Positions 51,901-64,000 of a stretch of DNA of 64,000 nt are shown here, piece after piece. Below the pieces are notes generated by a model. The model was not told the origin of the DNA, searched no databases, and saw only the letters and a list, made by a program, of their open reading frames with translations. Source of the stretch: Tillus elongatus (taxonomy: Eukaryota; Arthropoda; Insecta; Coleoptera; Cleridae); contig OZ023263.1 of NCBI GenBank assembly GCA_964006375.1, positions 131,406,954-131,470,953 of the forward strand. Reading direction: 5' to 3'. Position numbers and translations under genes: made by a program. Numbering within the stretch: position 1 is the first letter of the stretch; the number at the start of each line of letters is the position of its first letter.

Positions 51901-54110
51901 GATATCGAGTTACAGATTATTTGATTTTTATCCATTAACGTCCCTTCATATTATATATGAGTTTTATCGAATTTGGCGGACTTTCATTTTTTCGCAATTT
52001 TTCCATACTATGTCGTGTTTTTTTGAGCCAAAATTTTTTTGGTCTGAGATTAAGCTCAAATTGTGTTTGCACATACTTTAAACTTAGTTAAATGTCGGAA
52101 TAAAATCAGTTCTTATGTAGCTCAAGAATTTTTCAATTTAGAGAGGTTTGAAAACTGTTCGAAAAAAACAAAAATAATTTTTTTATAAAAACTATCACAA
52201 TTCTAAAACTATTGCAGATATCGAGTTACAGATTATTTGATTTTTATCCATTAACGTCCCTTCATATTATATATGAGTTTTATCGAATTCGGCGGACTTT
52301 CATTTTTTCGCAATTTTTCCATACTGTCGTGTTCTTTTTTGAGCCAAAATTTTTTTGGTCTGAGATTAAGCTCAAATTGTGTCCGCCCATACTTTAAACT
52401 TACTTAAATGTCGGAATAAAATCAGTTCTTATGTAACCCAAGAATTTTTCAATTTAGAGGTTTGAAGACTGTTCGAAAAAAACAAAAATAAGTTTTTACA
52501 AAAACTATCACAATTCTAAAACTAGTGCTGATATCGAGTTACAGATTATTTGATTTTTATCCATTATTGTCCCTTCATATTATATAGGAGTTTTATCGAA
52601 TTTGGCGGACTTTCATTTTTTCGCAATGTTTCCATACTATATAAGTCGTGTTCTTTTTTGAGCCAAATTTTTTTTGGTCTGAGATTAAGCTCAAATTGTG
52701 TCCGCCTAGACTTTAAACTTAGTTAAATGTCGGAGTAAAATCAGTTCTTATGTAACTCAAGAATTTTTCAATTTAGAGAGGTTTGAAGACTGTTCGAAAA
52801 AAACAAAAATATTTTTTTACAAAAACTATCACAATTCTAAAACTATTGCAGATATCGAGTTGCAGATTATTTGATTTTTATCCATTAACGTCCCTTCATA
52901 TTATATATGAGTTTTATCGAATTTGGCGGACTTTCATTTTTTCGCAATTTTTCCATACATGTCGTGTTCTTTTTTGAGCCAAATTTTTTTTGGTCTGAGA
53001 CTAGGCTCAAATTGTGTCCGCCTAGACTTTAAACTTAGTTAAATGTCGGAGTAAAATCAGTTCTTATGTAGCTCAAGAATTTTTCAATTTAGAGAGGTTT
53101 GAAGACTGTCCCAAAAAACTAAAATAATTTTCTACAAAAACTATCACAATTCTAAAACTATTGCGGATATCGAGTTACAGGTTATTTGATTTTTATCCAT
53201 TAACATTACTTCATATTATATATGAGTTTTATCGAATATGGCGGACTTTCATTTTTTCGCAATTTTTCCATACTATAGTCGTTTTCTTTTTTGAGCCAAA
53301 ATTTTTTTGGTCTGAGATTAAGCTCAAATTGTGTTTGCACATACTTTAAACTTAGTTAAATGTCGGAATAAAATCAGTTCTTATGTAGCTCAAGAATTTT
53401 TCAATTTAGAGAGGTTTGAAGACTGTCCCAAAAAACTAAAATAATTTTCTACAAAAACTATCACAATTCTGAAACTATTGCCGATATCGAGTTACAGATT
53501 ATTTGATTTTTATCCATTAACGTTTCTTCATATTATATGAGTTTTATCGAATATGGCGGACTTTCATTTTTTCGCAATTTTTCCATACTATGGAGTCGTG
53601 TTCTTTTTTGAGCCAAAATTTTTTTGGTTTGAGATTAAGCTCAAATTGTTTGCACATACTTTAAACTTAGTTAAATGTCGGAGTAAAATCAGTTCTTATG
53701 TAACTCAAGAATTTTTCAATTTAGAGAGGTTTGAAGACTGTTCGAAAAAAACAAAAATAATTTTTTACAAAAACTATCACAATTCTAAAACTATTGCAGA
53801 TATCGAGTTGCAGATTATTTGATTTTTATCCATTAACGTCCCTTCATATTATATATGAGTTTTATCGAATTTGGCGGACTTTCATTTTTTCGCAATTTTT
53901 CCATACTATGTCGTGTTTTTTTGAGCCAAAATTTTTTTGGTCTGAGATTAAGCTCAAATTGTGTTTGCACATACTTTAAACTTAGTTAAATGTCGGAATA
54001 AAATCAGTTCCTATGTAGCTCAAGAATTTTTCTATTTAGAGAGGTTTGAAGACTCCCAAAAAACTAAAATAATTTTCTACAAAAACTATCACAATTCTAA
54101 AACTATTGCC

Positions 54111-54379
54111 GATATCGAGTTACAGATTATTTGATTTTTATCCATTAACGTTACTTCAAATTATATATGAGTTTTATCGAATATGGCGGACTTTCATTTA
54201 ATTTTGATCTGAGATTGAGCTCAAATTGTGTTTGCACATACTTTAAACTTAGTTAAATGTCGGAAAAAAATCAGTTCTTATGTAGCTCAAGAATTTTTCA
54301 ATTTAGAGAGGTTTGAAGACTGTCCCAAAAAACTAAAATAATTTTCTACAAAAACTATCACAATTCTAAAACAATTGCG
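54111..54379 (+). repeat. Short 269-bp monomer, upstream of insert 8
   Basis: It has cggaaaaaaatcag. Its counterpart is missing in HOR A and doubled in HOR B. Confidence 0.9.
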
Positions 54380-54490
54380 GATATCGAGTTACAGATTATT
54401 TGATTTTTATCCATTAACGTTACTTCATATTATATATGAGTTTTATCGAATATGGCGAACTTTCATTTTTTAGCAATTTTTCCATACTAC

Positions 54491-54856
54491 ATGAACAGCT
54501 GTTTATCGGCGTACGAAAGATTCAAGGTGAATGACATCGCTTTGTTGTACGATCAATACGCACCCCGACTAACGTGGAAGATGGTGCGAATTAGCCAAGT
54601 TTACCATGGTAGAGATGGAAGAACTCGAGCCTGCGAGGTCCAACTTCCCAGTGGAACATTACTTCGAAGGCCTATACAGTTGCTATATCCATTAGAACTT
54701 CCTACCGTCCCCCCCGAGGATGTAGAAAATATATTAAAGGTCCCTGGTTCGTTCATAATTGTCTATTGGAAATATTGGCTCCAGCGTTATATTTTCACAA
54801 TGCGTTACACTTAAATTGGTAGTAAAGGGCTCGAGTTCACTTAAAAACATATCTAA
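54491..54856 (+). pseudogene. DUF5641-like fragment, copy 8
   Basis: This is the beta-position copy of HOR C, with the open frame at 54452-54814 and Phe24, Tyr51, Asp90. It shares the acaattgcgg upstream variant with copy 5. Confidence 0.8.
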
Positions 54857-56631
54857 AGTCGTGTTCTTTTTTGAGACAAAATTTTTTTGGTCTGAGATTA
54901 AGTTCAAATTTTGTTTGCACATACTTTAAACTTAGTTAAATGTCGGAATAAAATCAGTTCTTATGTAGCTCAAGAATTTTTCAATTTAGAGAGGTTTGAA
55001 AACTGTTCCAAAAAAACAAAAATAATTTTCTATAAAAACTATCACAATTCTAAAACTATTGCAGATATCGAGTTACAGATTATTTGATTTTTATCCATTA
55101 ACGTCCCTTCATATTATATATGAGTTATATCGAATTTGGCGGACTTTCATTTTTTGCAACTTTTCCATACTATGTCGTGTTCTTTTTTGAGCCAAAATTT
55201 TTTTGGTCTGAGATTAAGCTCAAATTGTGTCCGCCCATACTTTAAACTTAGTTAAATGTCGGAGTAAAATCAGTTCTTATGTAACTCAAGAATTTTTCAA
55301 TTTAGAGAGGTTTGAAGACTGTTCGAAAAAAACAAAAATAATTTTCTATAAAAACTATCACAATTCTAAAACTATTGCAGATATCGAGTTACAGATTATT
55401 TGATTTGTATCCATTAACGTCCCTTCATATTATATGAGTTTTATCGAATTCGGCGGACTTTCATTTTTTCGCAATTTTTCCATACTATGTCGTGTTCTTT
55501 TTTGACCCAAATTTGTTTGGTCTGAGATTAAGCTCAAATTGTGTCCGCCCATACTTTAAACTTAGTTAAATGTCGGAGTAAAATCAGTTCTTATGTAACT
55601 CAAGAATTTTTCAATTTAGAGAGGTTTGAAGACTGTTCGAAAAAAACAAAAATAATTTTTTACAAAAACTATCACAATTCTAAATCTATTGCGGATATCA
55701 AGTTACAGATTATTTGATTTTTATCCATTAACGTTACTTCATATTATATATGAGTTTTATCGAATATGGCGGACTTTCATTTTTTCGCAATTTTTTCGTG
55801 TTCTTTTTTGAGCCAAAATTTTTTTGGTCTGAGATTAACCTCAAATTGTGTCCGCCTAGACTTTAAACTTAGTTAAATGTCGGAGTCAAATCAGTTCTTA
55901 TGTAGCTCAAGAATTTTTCAATTTAGAGAGGTTTGAAAACTGTTCCAAAAAAACAAAAATTATTTTCTAGAAAAACTATCACAATTCTAAAACTATTGCA
56001 GATATCGAGTTACAGATTATTTGATTTTTATCCATTAACGTCCCTTCATATTATATATGAGTTTTATCGAATTCGGCGGACTTTCATTTTTTCGGAATTT
56101 TTCCATATTTAAGTCGTGTTCTTTTTTGAGCCAAAATTTTTTTGGTCTGAGATTAAGCACAAATTGTGTCCGCCCATACTTTAAACTAGTTAAATGTCTG
56201 AGTAAAATCAGTTCTTATGTAACTCAAGAATTTTTCAATTTAGAGAGGTTTGAAGACTGTTCGAAAAAAACAAAAATAATTTTTTACAAAAACTATCACA
56301 ATTCTAAAACTATTGCAGATATCGAGTTACAGATTATTTGATTTGTATCCATTAACGTCCCTTCATATTATATGAGTTTTATCGAATTCGGCGGACTTTC
56401 ATTTTTTCGCAATTTTTCCATACTATGTCGTGTTCTTTTTTGAGCCAAAATTTTTTTGGTCTGAGATTAAGCTCAAATTGTGTCCGCCTATATTTTAAAT
56501 CTAGTTAAATGTCGGAGTAAAATCAGTTCTTATGTAACTCAAGAATTTTTCAATTTAGAGAGGTTTGAAGACTGTTCCAAAAAAACAAAATATTTTTTTA
56601 CAAAAACTATCACAATTCTAAAACTATTGCG

Positions 56632-56900
56632 GATATCGAGTTACAGATTATTTGATTTTTATCCATTAACGTTACTTCATATTATATATGAGTTTTATCG
56701 AATATGGCGGACTTTCATTTAATTTTGGTCTGAGATTAAGCTCAAATTGTGTTTGAACGTACTTTAAACTTAGTTAAATGTCGGAATAAAATCAGTTCTT
56801 ATGTAGCTCAAGAATTTTTCAATTTAGAGAGGTTTGAAGACTGTCCCAAAAAACTAAAATAATTTTCTACAAAAACTATCACAATTCTAAAACTATTGCG
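56632..56900 (+). repeat. Short 269-bp monomer, beta block HOR C
   Basis: Orthologue of 14691. Confidence 0.9.
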
Positions 56901-59101
56901 GATATCGAGTTACAGATTATTTGATTTTTATCCATTAACGTTACTTCATATTATATATGAGTTTTATCGAATATGGCGGACTTTCATTTTTTCGCAATTT
57001 TTCCATACTATAAGTCGTGTTCTTTTTTGAGCCAAAATTTTTTTGGTTTGAGATTAAGCTTAAATTGTGTTTGCACATACTTTAAACTTAGTTAAATGTC
57101 GGAATAAAATCAGTTCTTATGTAACTCAAGAATTTTTCCATTTAGAGAGGTTTGAAGACTGTTCGAAAAAAACAAAAATAATTTTTTACAAAAACTATCA
57201 CAATTCTAAATCTATTGCGGATATCGAGTTACAGATTATTTGATTTTTATCCATTAACGTTACTTCATATTATATATGAGTTTTATCGAATATGGTGGAC
57301 TTTCATTTTTTCGCAATTTTTCCATTTCGTGTTCTTTTTGGAGCCAAAATTTTTTTGGTTTGAGATTAAGCTTAAATTGTGTTTGCACATACTTTAAACT
57401 TAGTTAAATGTCGGAATAAAATCAGTTCTTATGTAACTCAAGAATTTTTCCATTTAGAGAGGTTTGAAGACTGTTCGAAAAAACAAAAATAATTTTTTTA
57501 CAAAAACTATCACAATTCTAAATCTATTGCGGATATCGAGTTACAGATTATTTGATTTTTATCCATTAACGTTACTTCATATTATATATGAGTTTTATCG
57601 AATATGGCGGACTTTAATTTTTTCGCAATTTTTCAATACTATAAGTCGTGGTCTTTTTTGGGCCAAAATTTTTTTGGTCTGAGATTAGGCTCAAATTGTG
57701 TCCGCCTAGACTTTAAACTTAGTTAAATGTCGGAGTACAATCAGTTCTTATGTAACTCAAGAATTTCTCAATTTAGAGAGGTTTGAAGACTGTCCCAAAA
57801 AACTAAAATAATTTTCTACAAAAACTATCACAATTCTAAAACTATTGCGGATATCGAGTTACAGGTTATTTGATTTTTATCGATTAACGTTACTTCATAT
57901 TATATATGAGTTTTATCGAAGATGGCGGACTTTCATTTTTTCGCAATTTTTCCATACTATAGTCGTGTTCTTTTTTGAGCCAAAATTTTTTTGGTCTGAG
58001 ATTAAGCTCAAATTGTGTTTGCACATACTTTAACTTAGTTAAATGTCGGAATAAAATCAGTTCTTATGTAGCTCAAGAATTTTTCAATTTAGAGAGGTTT
58101 GAAGACTGTCCCAAAAAACTAAAATAATTTTCTACAAAAACTATCACAATTCTGAAACTATTGCCGATATCGAGTTACAGATTATTTGATTTTTATCCAT
58201 TAACGTTACTTCATATTATATATGAGTTTTATCGAATATGGCGGACTTTCATTTTTTCGCAATTTTTCCATACTATGGAGTCGTGTTCTTTTTTGAGCCA
58301 AAATTTTTTTGGTTTGAGATTAAGCTCAAATTGTGTTTGCACATACTTTAAACTTAGTTAAATGTCGGAATAAAATCAGTTCTTATGTAGCTCAAGAATT
58401 TTTCAATTTAGAGAGGTTTGAAAACTGTTCCAAAAAAACAAAAATAATTTTCTATCTATCACAATTCTAAAACTATTGCAGATATCGAGTTACAGATTAT
58501 TTGATTTTTATCCATTAAAGTCCCTTCACATTATATATGAGTTTTATCGAATTCGGTGGACTTTAATTTTTTCGCAATTTTCCATAAGTCGTGTTCTTTT
58601 TTGAGCCAAAATTTTTTTGGTGTGAGATTAAGCTCAAATTGTGTCCGCCTATACTTTAAACTTAGTTAAATGTCGGAGTAAAATCAGTTCTTATGTAACT
58701 CAAGAATTTTTAAATTTAGAGAGGTTTGAAAACTGTTCCAAAAAAACAAAAATAATTTTCTATAAAAACTATCACAATTCTAAAACTATTGCGGATATCG
58801 AGTTACAGATTATTTGATTTTTATCCATTAACGTTACTTCATATTATATGAGTTTTATCGAATTTGGCGGACTTTCATTTTTTCGCAATTTTTCCATACT
58901 GTGTTCTTTTTTGGGCCAAAATTTTTTTGGTCTGAGATTAGGCTCAAATTGTGTCCGCCTAGACTTTAAACTTAGTTAAATGTCGGAGTAAAATCAGTTC
59001 TTATGTAACTCAAAATTTTTCAATTTAGAGAGGTTTGAAGACTGTCCTAAAAAACTAAAATAATTTTCTACAAAAACTATCACAATTCTAAAACTATTGC
59101 C

Positions 59102-59370
59102 GATATCGAGTTACAGGTTATTTGATTTTTATCCATTAACGTTACTTCATATTATATATGAGTTTTATCGAATATGGAGGACTTTCATTTCATTTTAGTC
59201 TGAGATTAAGCTCAAATTGTGTTTGCACATACTTTAAACTTAGTTAAATGGCGAAATAAAATCAGTTCTTATGTAGCTCAAGAATTTTTCAATTTAGAGA
59301 GGTTTGAAGACTGTCCAAAGAAACTAAAATAATTTTCTACAAAAACTATCACAATTCTAAAACTATTGCA
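59102..59370 (+). repeat. Short 269-bp monomer with catttcattttagtctg, HOR C
   Basis: Orthologue of 17161. Confidence 0.88.
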
Positions 59371-62193
59371 GATATCGAGTTGCAGATTATTTGATTTTTA
59401 TCCATTAACGTCCCTTCATATTATATATGAGTTTTATCGAATTTGGCGGACTTTCATTTTTTCGCAATTTTTCCATACTAAGTCGTGTTCATTTTTGAGC
59501 CAAATTTTTTTTGGTCTGAGATTAAGCTTAAATTGTATCCGCCTAGACTTTAAACTTAGTTAAATTTCGGAGTAAAATCAGTTCTTATGTAACTCAAGAA
59601 TTTTTCAATTTAGAGAGGTTTAAAGACTGTCCCAAAAAACTAAAATAATTTTCTACAAAAACTATCACAATTCTAAAACTATCGCAGATATCGAGTTACA
59701 GATTATTTGATTTTTATCCATTAAAGTCCCTTCATATTATATATGAGTTTTATCGAATATGGCGGACTTTCATTTTTTCGAAATTTTTCCATACTATTAA
59801 GTCGTGTTCTTTTTTGAGCCAAAATTTTTTTGGTCTGAGATTAAGCTCAAATTGTGTTTGCACATACTTTAAACTTAGTTAAATGTCGGAATAAAATCAG
59901 TTCTTATGTAGCTCAAGAATTTTTCAATTTAGAGAGGTTTGAAGACTGTCCCAAAAAACTAAAATAATTTTTTACAAAAACTATCACAATTCTAAAACTA
60001 TTGCCGATATCGAGTTACAGATTATTTGATTTTTATCCATTAACGTCCCTTCATATTATATATGAGTTTTATCGAATTCGGCGGACTTTCATTTTTTCAC
60101 AATTTTTCCATATCTTTTTTGAGCCAAATTTTTTTTGTTTTGAGATGAAGCTCAAATTGTGTCCGCCCATACTTTAAACTTAGTTAAATGTCGGAGTAAA
60201 ATCAGTTCTTATGTAACTCAAGAATTTTTCAATTTAGAGAGGTTTGAAGACTGTTCGAAAAAAACAAAAATAATTTTTTACAAAAACTATCACAATTCTA
60301 AAACTATTGCAGATATCGAGTTGCAGATTATTTGATTTTTATCCATTAACGCCCCTTCATATTATATATGAGTTTTATCGAATTTGGCGGACTCTCATTT
60401 TTTCGCAATTTTTCCATACGTCGTGTTCTTTTTTTAGGCCAAATTTTTTTTGGTCTGAGATTAAGCTCAAATTGTGTTTGCACATACTTTAAACTTAGTT
60501 AAATGTCGGAATAAAATCAGTTCTTATGTAGCTCAAGAATTTTTCAATTTAGAGAGGTTTGAAAACTGTTCCAAAAAAACCAAAAAAATTTTATATAAAA
60601 ACTATCACAATTCTAAAACTATTGCAGATATCGAGTTACAGATTATTTGATTTTTATCCATTAAAGTCCCTTCATATTATGAGTTTTATCGAATTCGGCG
60701 GACTTTCATTTTTTGCAATTTTTCCATAAGTCGTGTTCTTTTTTGAGCCAAAATTTTTTTGGTCTGAGATTAAGTTCAAATTGTGTTTGCACATACTTTA
60801 AACTTAGTTAAATGTCGGAATAAAATCAGTTCTTATGTCGCTCAAGAATTTTTCAATTTAGAGAGGTTTGAAAACTGTTCCAAAAAAACAAAAATAATTT
60901 TCTATAAAAACTATCACAATTCTAAAACTATTGCAGATATCGAGTTACAGATTATTTGATTTTTATCCATTAACGTCCCTGCATATTATATATGAGTTTT
61001 ATCGAATTTGGCGGACTTTCATTTTTTCGCAATTTTTCCATTTCGTGTTCTTTTTTGGGCCAAAATTTTTTTGGTCTGAGACTAGGCTCAAATTGTGTCC
61101 GCCTAGACTTTAAACTTAGTTAAATGTCGGAGTAAAATCAGTTCTTATGTAGCTCAAGAATTTTTCAATTTAGAGAGGTTTGAAGACTGTCCCAAAAAAC
61201 TAAAATAATTTTCTACAAAAACTATCACAATTCTAAAACTATTGCGGATATCGAGTTACAGGTTATTTGATTTTTATCCATTAACATTACTTCATATTAT
61301 ATATGAGTTTTATCGAATATGGCGGACTTTCATTTTTTCGCAATTTTTCCATACTATAGTCGTGTTCTTTTTTGAGCCAAAATTTTTTTGGTCTGAGATT
61401 AAGCTCAAATTGTGTTTGCACATACTTTAAACTTAGTTAAATGTCGGAATAAAATCAGTTCTTATGTAGCTCAAGAATTTTTCAATTTAGAGAGGTTTGA
61501 AGACTGTCCCAAAAAACTGAAATAATTTTCTACAAAAACTATCACAATTCTGAAACTATTGCCGATATCGAGTTACAGATTATTTGATTTTTATCCATTA
61601 ACGTTACTTCATATTATATGAGTTTTATCGAATATGGCGGACTTTCATATTTTCGCAATTTTTCCATACTATGGAGTCGTGTTCTTTTTTGAGCCAAAAT
61701 TTTTTTGGTTTGAGATTAAGCTCAAATTGTTTGCACATACTTTAAACTTAGTTAAATGTCGGAGTAAAATCAGTTCTTATGTAACTCAAGAATTTTTCAA
61801 TTTAGAGAGGTTTGAAGACTGTTCGAAAAAAACAAAAATAATTTTTTACAAAAACTATCACAATTCTAAAACTATTGCAGATATCGAGTTGCAGATTATT
61901 TGATTTTTATCCATTAACGTCCCTTCATATTATATATGAGTTTTATCGAATTTGGCGGACTTTCATTTTTTCGCAATTTTTCCATACTATGTCGTGTTTT
62001 TTTGAGCCAAAATTTTTTTGGTCTGAGATTAAGCTCAAATTGTGTTTGCACATACTTTAAACTTAGTTAAATGTCGGAATAAAATCAGTTCCTATGTAGC
62101 TCAAGAATTTTTCAATTTAGAGAGGTTTGAAAACTGTCCCAAAAAACTAAAATAATTTTCTACAAAAACTATCACAATTCTAAAACTATTGCC

Positions 62194-62462
62194 GATATCG
62201 AGTTACAGATTATTTGATTTTTATCCATTAACGTTACTTCAAATTATATATGAGTTTTATCGAATATGGCGGACTTTCATTTAATTTTGATCTGAGATTA
62301 AGCTCAAATTGTGTTTGCACATACTTTAAACTTAGTTAAATGTCGGAATAAAATCAGTTCTTATGTAGCTCAAGAATTTTTCAATTTAGAGAGGTTTGAA
62401 GACTGTCCCAAAAAACTAAAATAATTTTCTACAAAAACTATCACAATTCTAAAACTATTGCG
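62194..62462 (+). repeat. Short 269-bp monomer, upstream of insert 9
   Basis: Orthologue of 20252. Confidence 0.9.
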
Positions 62463-62573
62463 GATATCGAGTTACAGATTATTTGATTTTTATCCATTAA
62501 CGTTACTTCATATTATATATGAGTTTTATCGAATATGGCGAACTTTCATTTTTTAGCAATTTTTCCATACTAC

Positions 62574-62939
62574 ATGAACAGCTGTTTATCGGCGTACGAA
62601 AGATTCAAGGTGAATGACATCGCTTTGTTGTACGATCAATACGCACCCCGACTAACGTGGAAGATGGTGCGAATTAGCCAAGTTTACCATGGTAGAGATG
62701 GAAGAACTCGAGCCTGCGAGGTCCAACTTCCCAGTGGAACATTACTTCGAAGGCCTATACAGTTGCTATATCCATTAGAACTTCCTACCGTCCCCCCCGA
62801 GGTTGTAGAAAATATATTAAAGGTCCCTGGTTCGTTCATAATTGTCTATTGGAAATATTGGCTCCAGCGTTATATTTTCACAATGCGTTACACTTAAATT
62901 GGTAGTAAAGGGCTCGAGTTCACTTAAAAACATATCTAA
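62574..62939 (+). pseudogene. DUF5641-like fragment, copy 9
   Basis: This is the gamma-position copy of HOR C, with the open frame at 62535-62897. It has Tyr51 but Val90, so it is intermediate between the alpha/beta type and copies 3 and 6. Asp90Val therefore probably arose before Tyr51Asn in the gamma lineage. Confidence 0.8.
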
Positions 62940-63776
62940 AGTCGTGTTCTTTTTTGAGACAAAATTTTTTTGGTCTGAGATTAAGTTCAAATTTTGTTTG
63001 CACATACTTTAAACTTAGTTAAATGTCGGAATAGAATCAGTTCTTATGTAGCTCAAGAATTTTTCAATTTAGAGAGGTTTGAAAACTGTTCCAAAAAAAC
63101 AAAAATAATTTTCTATAAAAACTATCACAATTCTAAAACTATTGCAGATATCGAGTTACAGATTATTTGATTTTTATCCATTAACGTCCCTTCATATTAT
63201 ATATGAGTTATATCGAATTTGGCGGACTTTCATTTTTTGCAACTTTTCCATACTATGTCGTGTTCTTTTTTGAGCCAAAATTTTTTTGGTCTGAGATTAA
63301 GCTCAAATTGTGTCCGCCCATACTTTAAACTTAGTTAAATGTCGGAGTAAAATCAGTTCTTATGTAACTCAAGAATTTTTCAATTTAGAAAGGTTTGAAG
63401 ACTGTTGGAAAAAAACAAAAATAATTTTCTATAAAAACTATCACAATTCTAAAACTATTGCAGATATCGAGTTACAGATTATTTGATTTGTATCCATTAA
63501 CGTCCCTTCATATTATATGAGTTGTATCGAATTCGGCGGACTTTGATTTTTTCGCAATTTTTCCATACTATGTCGTGTTCTTTTTTGAGCCAAAATTTGT
63601 TTGGTCTGAGATTAAGCTCAAATTGTGTCCGCCCATACTTTAACTCAGTTAAATGTCGGAGTAAAATCAGTTCTTATGTAACTCAAGAATTTTTCAATTT
63701 AGAGAGGTTTGAAGACTGTTCGAAAAAAACAAAAATAATTTTTTACAAAAACTATCACAATTCTAAATCTATTGCG

Positions 63777-64000
63777 GATATCAAGTTACAGATTATTTGA
63801 TTTTTATCCATTAACGTTACTTCATATTATATATGAGTTTTATCGAATATGGCGGACTTTCATTTTTTCGCAATTTTTCCATACTATAGTCGTGTTCTTT
63901 TTTGAGCCAAATTGTGTCCGCCTAGACTTTAAACTTAGTTAAATGTCGGAGTCAAATCAGTTCTTATGTAGCTCAAGAATTTTTCAATTTAGGGAGGTTT
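63777..64000 (+). repeat. Short-class monomer at the end of HOR C, cut by the window
   Basis: It shows the same gagccaaattgtgtccgcc deletion as 21835 and 41402, which fixes the phase of the window end relative to the HOR. Confidence 0.85.

Larger units (their letters stand above)
45791..54490 (+). repeat. Alpha block of HOR C (insert 7 to insert 8)
   Basis: This is the intact 8,700-bp form of the alpha block. It contains 269-bp monomers at 47934 and 54111 and a 233-bp monomer at 51668. The one at 54111 is the type of copy lost from HOR A and duplicated in HOR B. Confidence 0.85.
54491..62573 (+). repeat. Beta block of HOR C (insert 8 to insert 9)
   Basis: This is the intact 8,083-bp beta block. 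Short monomers lie at 56632, 59102 and 62194. The 58.2-61.7 kb part corresponds to the stretch deleted from HOR B and is colinear with 16.2-19.7 kb of HOR A. Confidence 0.85.
41621..63995 (+). repeat. Higher-order repeat copy C (22,375 bp, least altered)
   Basis: This copy contains every segment that A or B has lost and lacks the duplication in B, so I take it as the reference arrangement. Inserts begin at 45791, 54491 and 62574. The unit ends at 63995; the last five bases of the window (ggttt) begin the next unit. Its last 1.5 kb carries private changes, such as gagttgtatcg and actttgatttt at 63520-63550. Confidence 0.93.
1..64000 (+). repeat. Satellite array of about 315-bp monomers filling the window
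   Basis: Every part of the window outside the nine retroelement-like inserts can be read as copies of one monomer of about 315 bp. Landmarks in order are gatatcgagtta, gatttttatccattaac, ttatatatgag, tttatcga, gcggacttt, ttttttcgcaa, tttttccata, gtcgtgttc, ttttttgagcc, ggtctgagatta, agctcaaattgtg, catactttaaactta, aaatgtcgga, atcagttcttatg, ctcaagaattttt and gaggtttga. All copies run in the same direction; I saw no inverted monomer. Counting gatatc gives about 68 monomers in the first HOR and about 195-200 overall. The sequence is strongly AT-rich, with many A and T runs of 5-8. Two clades are clear. One has cgtcccttc with gaattcgg or gaatttgg. The other has cgttacttc with gaatatgg, and usually gcggatatc or gccgatatc. 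Head-to-tail satellite of this length is typical of eukaryotic heterochromatin; centromeric use is possible but unproven. Confidence 0.97.
62574..64000 (+). repeat. Gamma block, 5' part (HOR C)
   Basis: The block is cut by the window end. It follows the other gamma blocks but is the most divergent of them, with tac rather than aac in the insert, acaaaaataat rather than a fused A-run at about 63098, and private changes near 63520-63550. Confidence 0.85.

Noticed and set aside
1..64000. CRISPR array
   Set aside because: The period is about 315 bp with no short repeat and unique spacer pattern, and every part of the unit repeats.
1..64000. tRNA, rRNA, bacterial promoters or operons
   Set aside because: None can be supported. 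The AT-rich repeat yields many chance TATA-like and T-run matches.

Overview
The whole window is one uninterrupted tandem-repeat (satellite) array from a eukaryotic genome. I see no intact cellular gene, no RNA gene and no bacterial-type feature. The basic unit is an AT-rich monomer of about 315 bp. All copies are head to tail in one orientation, about 195-200 in total by my count of the conserved gatatc site. The only other sequence is a fragment of about 366 bp that recurs nine times and encodes a DUF5641-like stretch. DUF5641 is the C-terminal extension of the polyprotein/integrase of BEL/Pao LTR retrotransposons, which are restricted to animals. The host is therefore most likely an invertebrate; the LYPLE ending of the domain looks nematode-like to me, but I cannot name the species.

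There are three levels of organisation. Level 1 is the 315-bp monomer, in two main sequence clades (a 'cgtccc' clade and a 'cgttac' clade), plus fixed short forms of 269, 233 and 290 bp. Level 2 is a block running from one DUF5641 insert to the next. Three block types recur, called here alpha (8,700 bp), beta (8,083 bp) and gamma (5,592 bp). Level 3 is the higher-order repeat (HOR) alpha-beta-gamma, 22,375 bp in its least altered copy. Three HOR copies fill the window: A = 1-22053, B = 22054-41620, C = 41621-63995.

The length differences between HORs are explained by a few discrete events. HOR A has lost one 269-bp monomer beside its second insert and 49 bp near 14.34 kb. HOR B has gained a 588-bp two-monomer tandem duplication at 34.2-35.4 kb and lost about 3.4 kb through a chimeric monomer at 39.2-39.4 kb. 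Corresponding positions in different HORs are nearly identical, whereas neighbouring monomers within a HOR differ clearly. This is the usual signature of recent HOR amplification by unequal exchange.

Shared variants indicate that the youngest duplication is phased gamma-alpha-beta: about 20.6-40.2 kb and 40.2-62.5 kb are sister copies. The many short open frames (about 60-94 codons) are by-products of repeating one DNA sequence; most begin at TTG, and none looks like a gene. The array resembles a centromeric, pericentromeric or other heterochromatic satellite, but nothing in the sequence proves such a function. I did not find a new defence, mobile or regulatory system. The unusual elements are the captured retroelement fragment fixed as a HOR member, the micro-variable site where it sits, and the clear record of array rearrangement.
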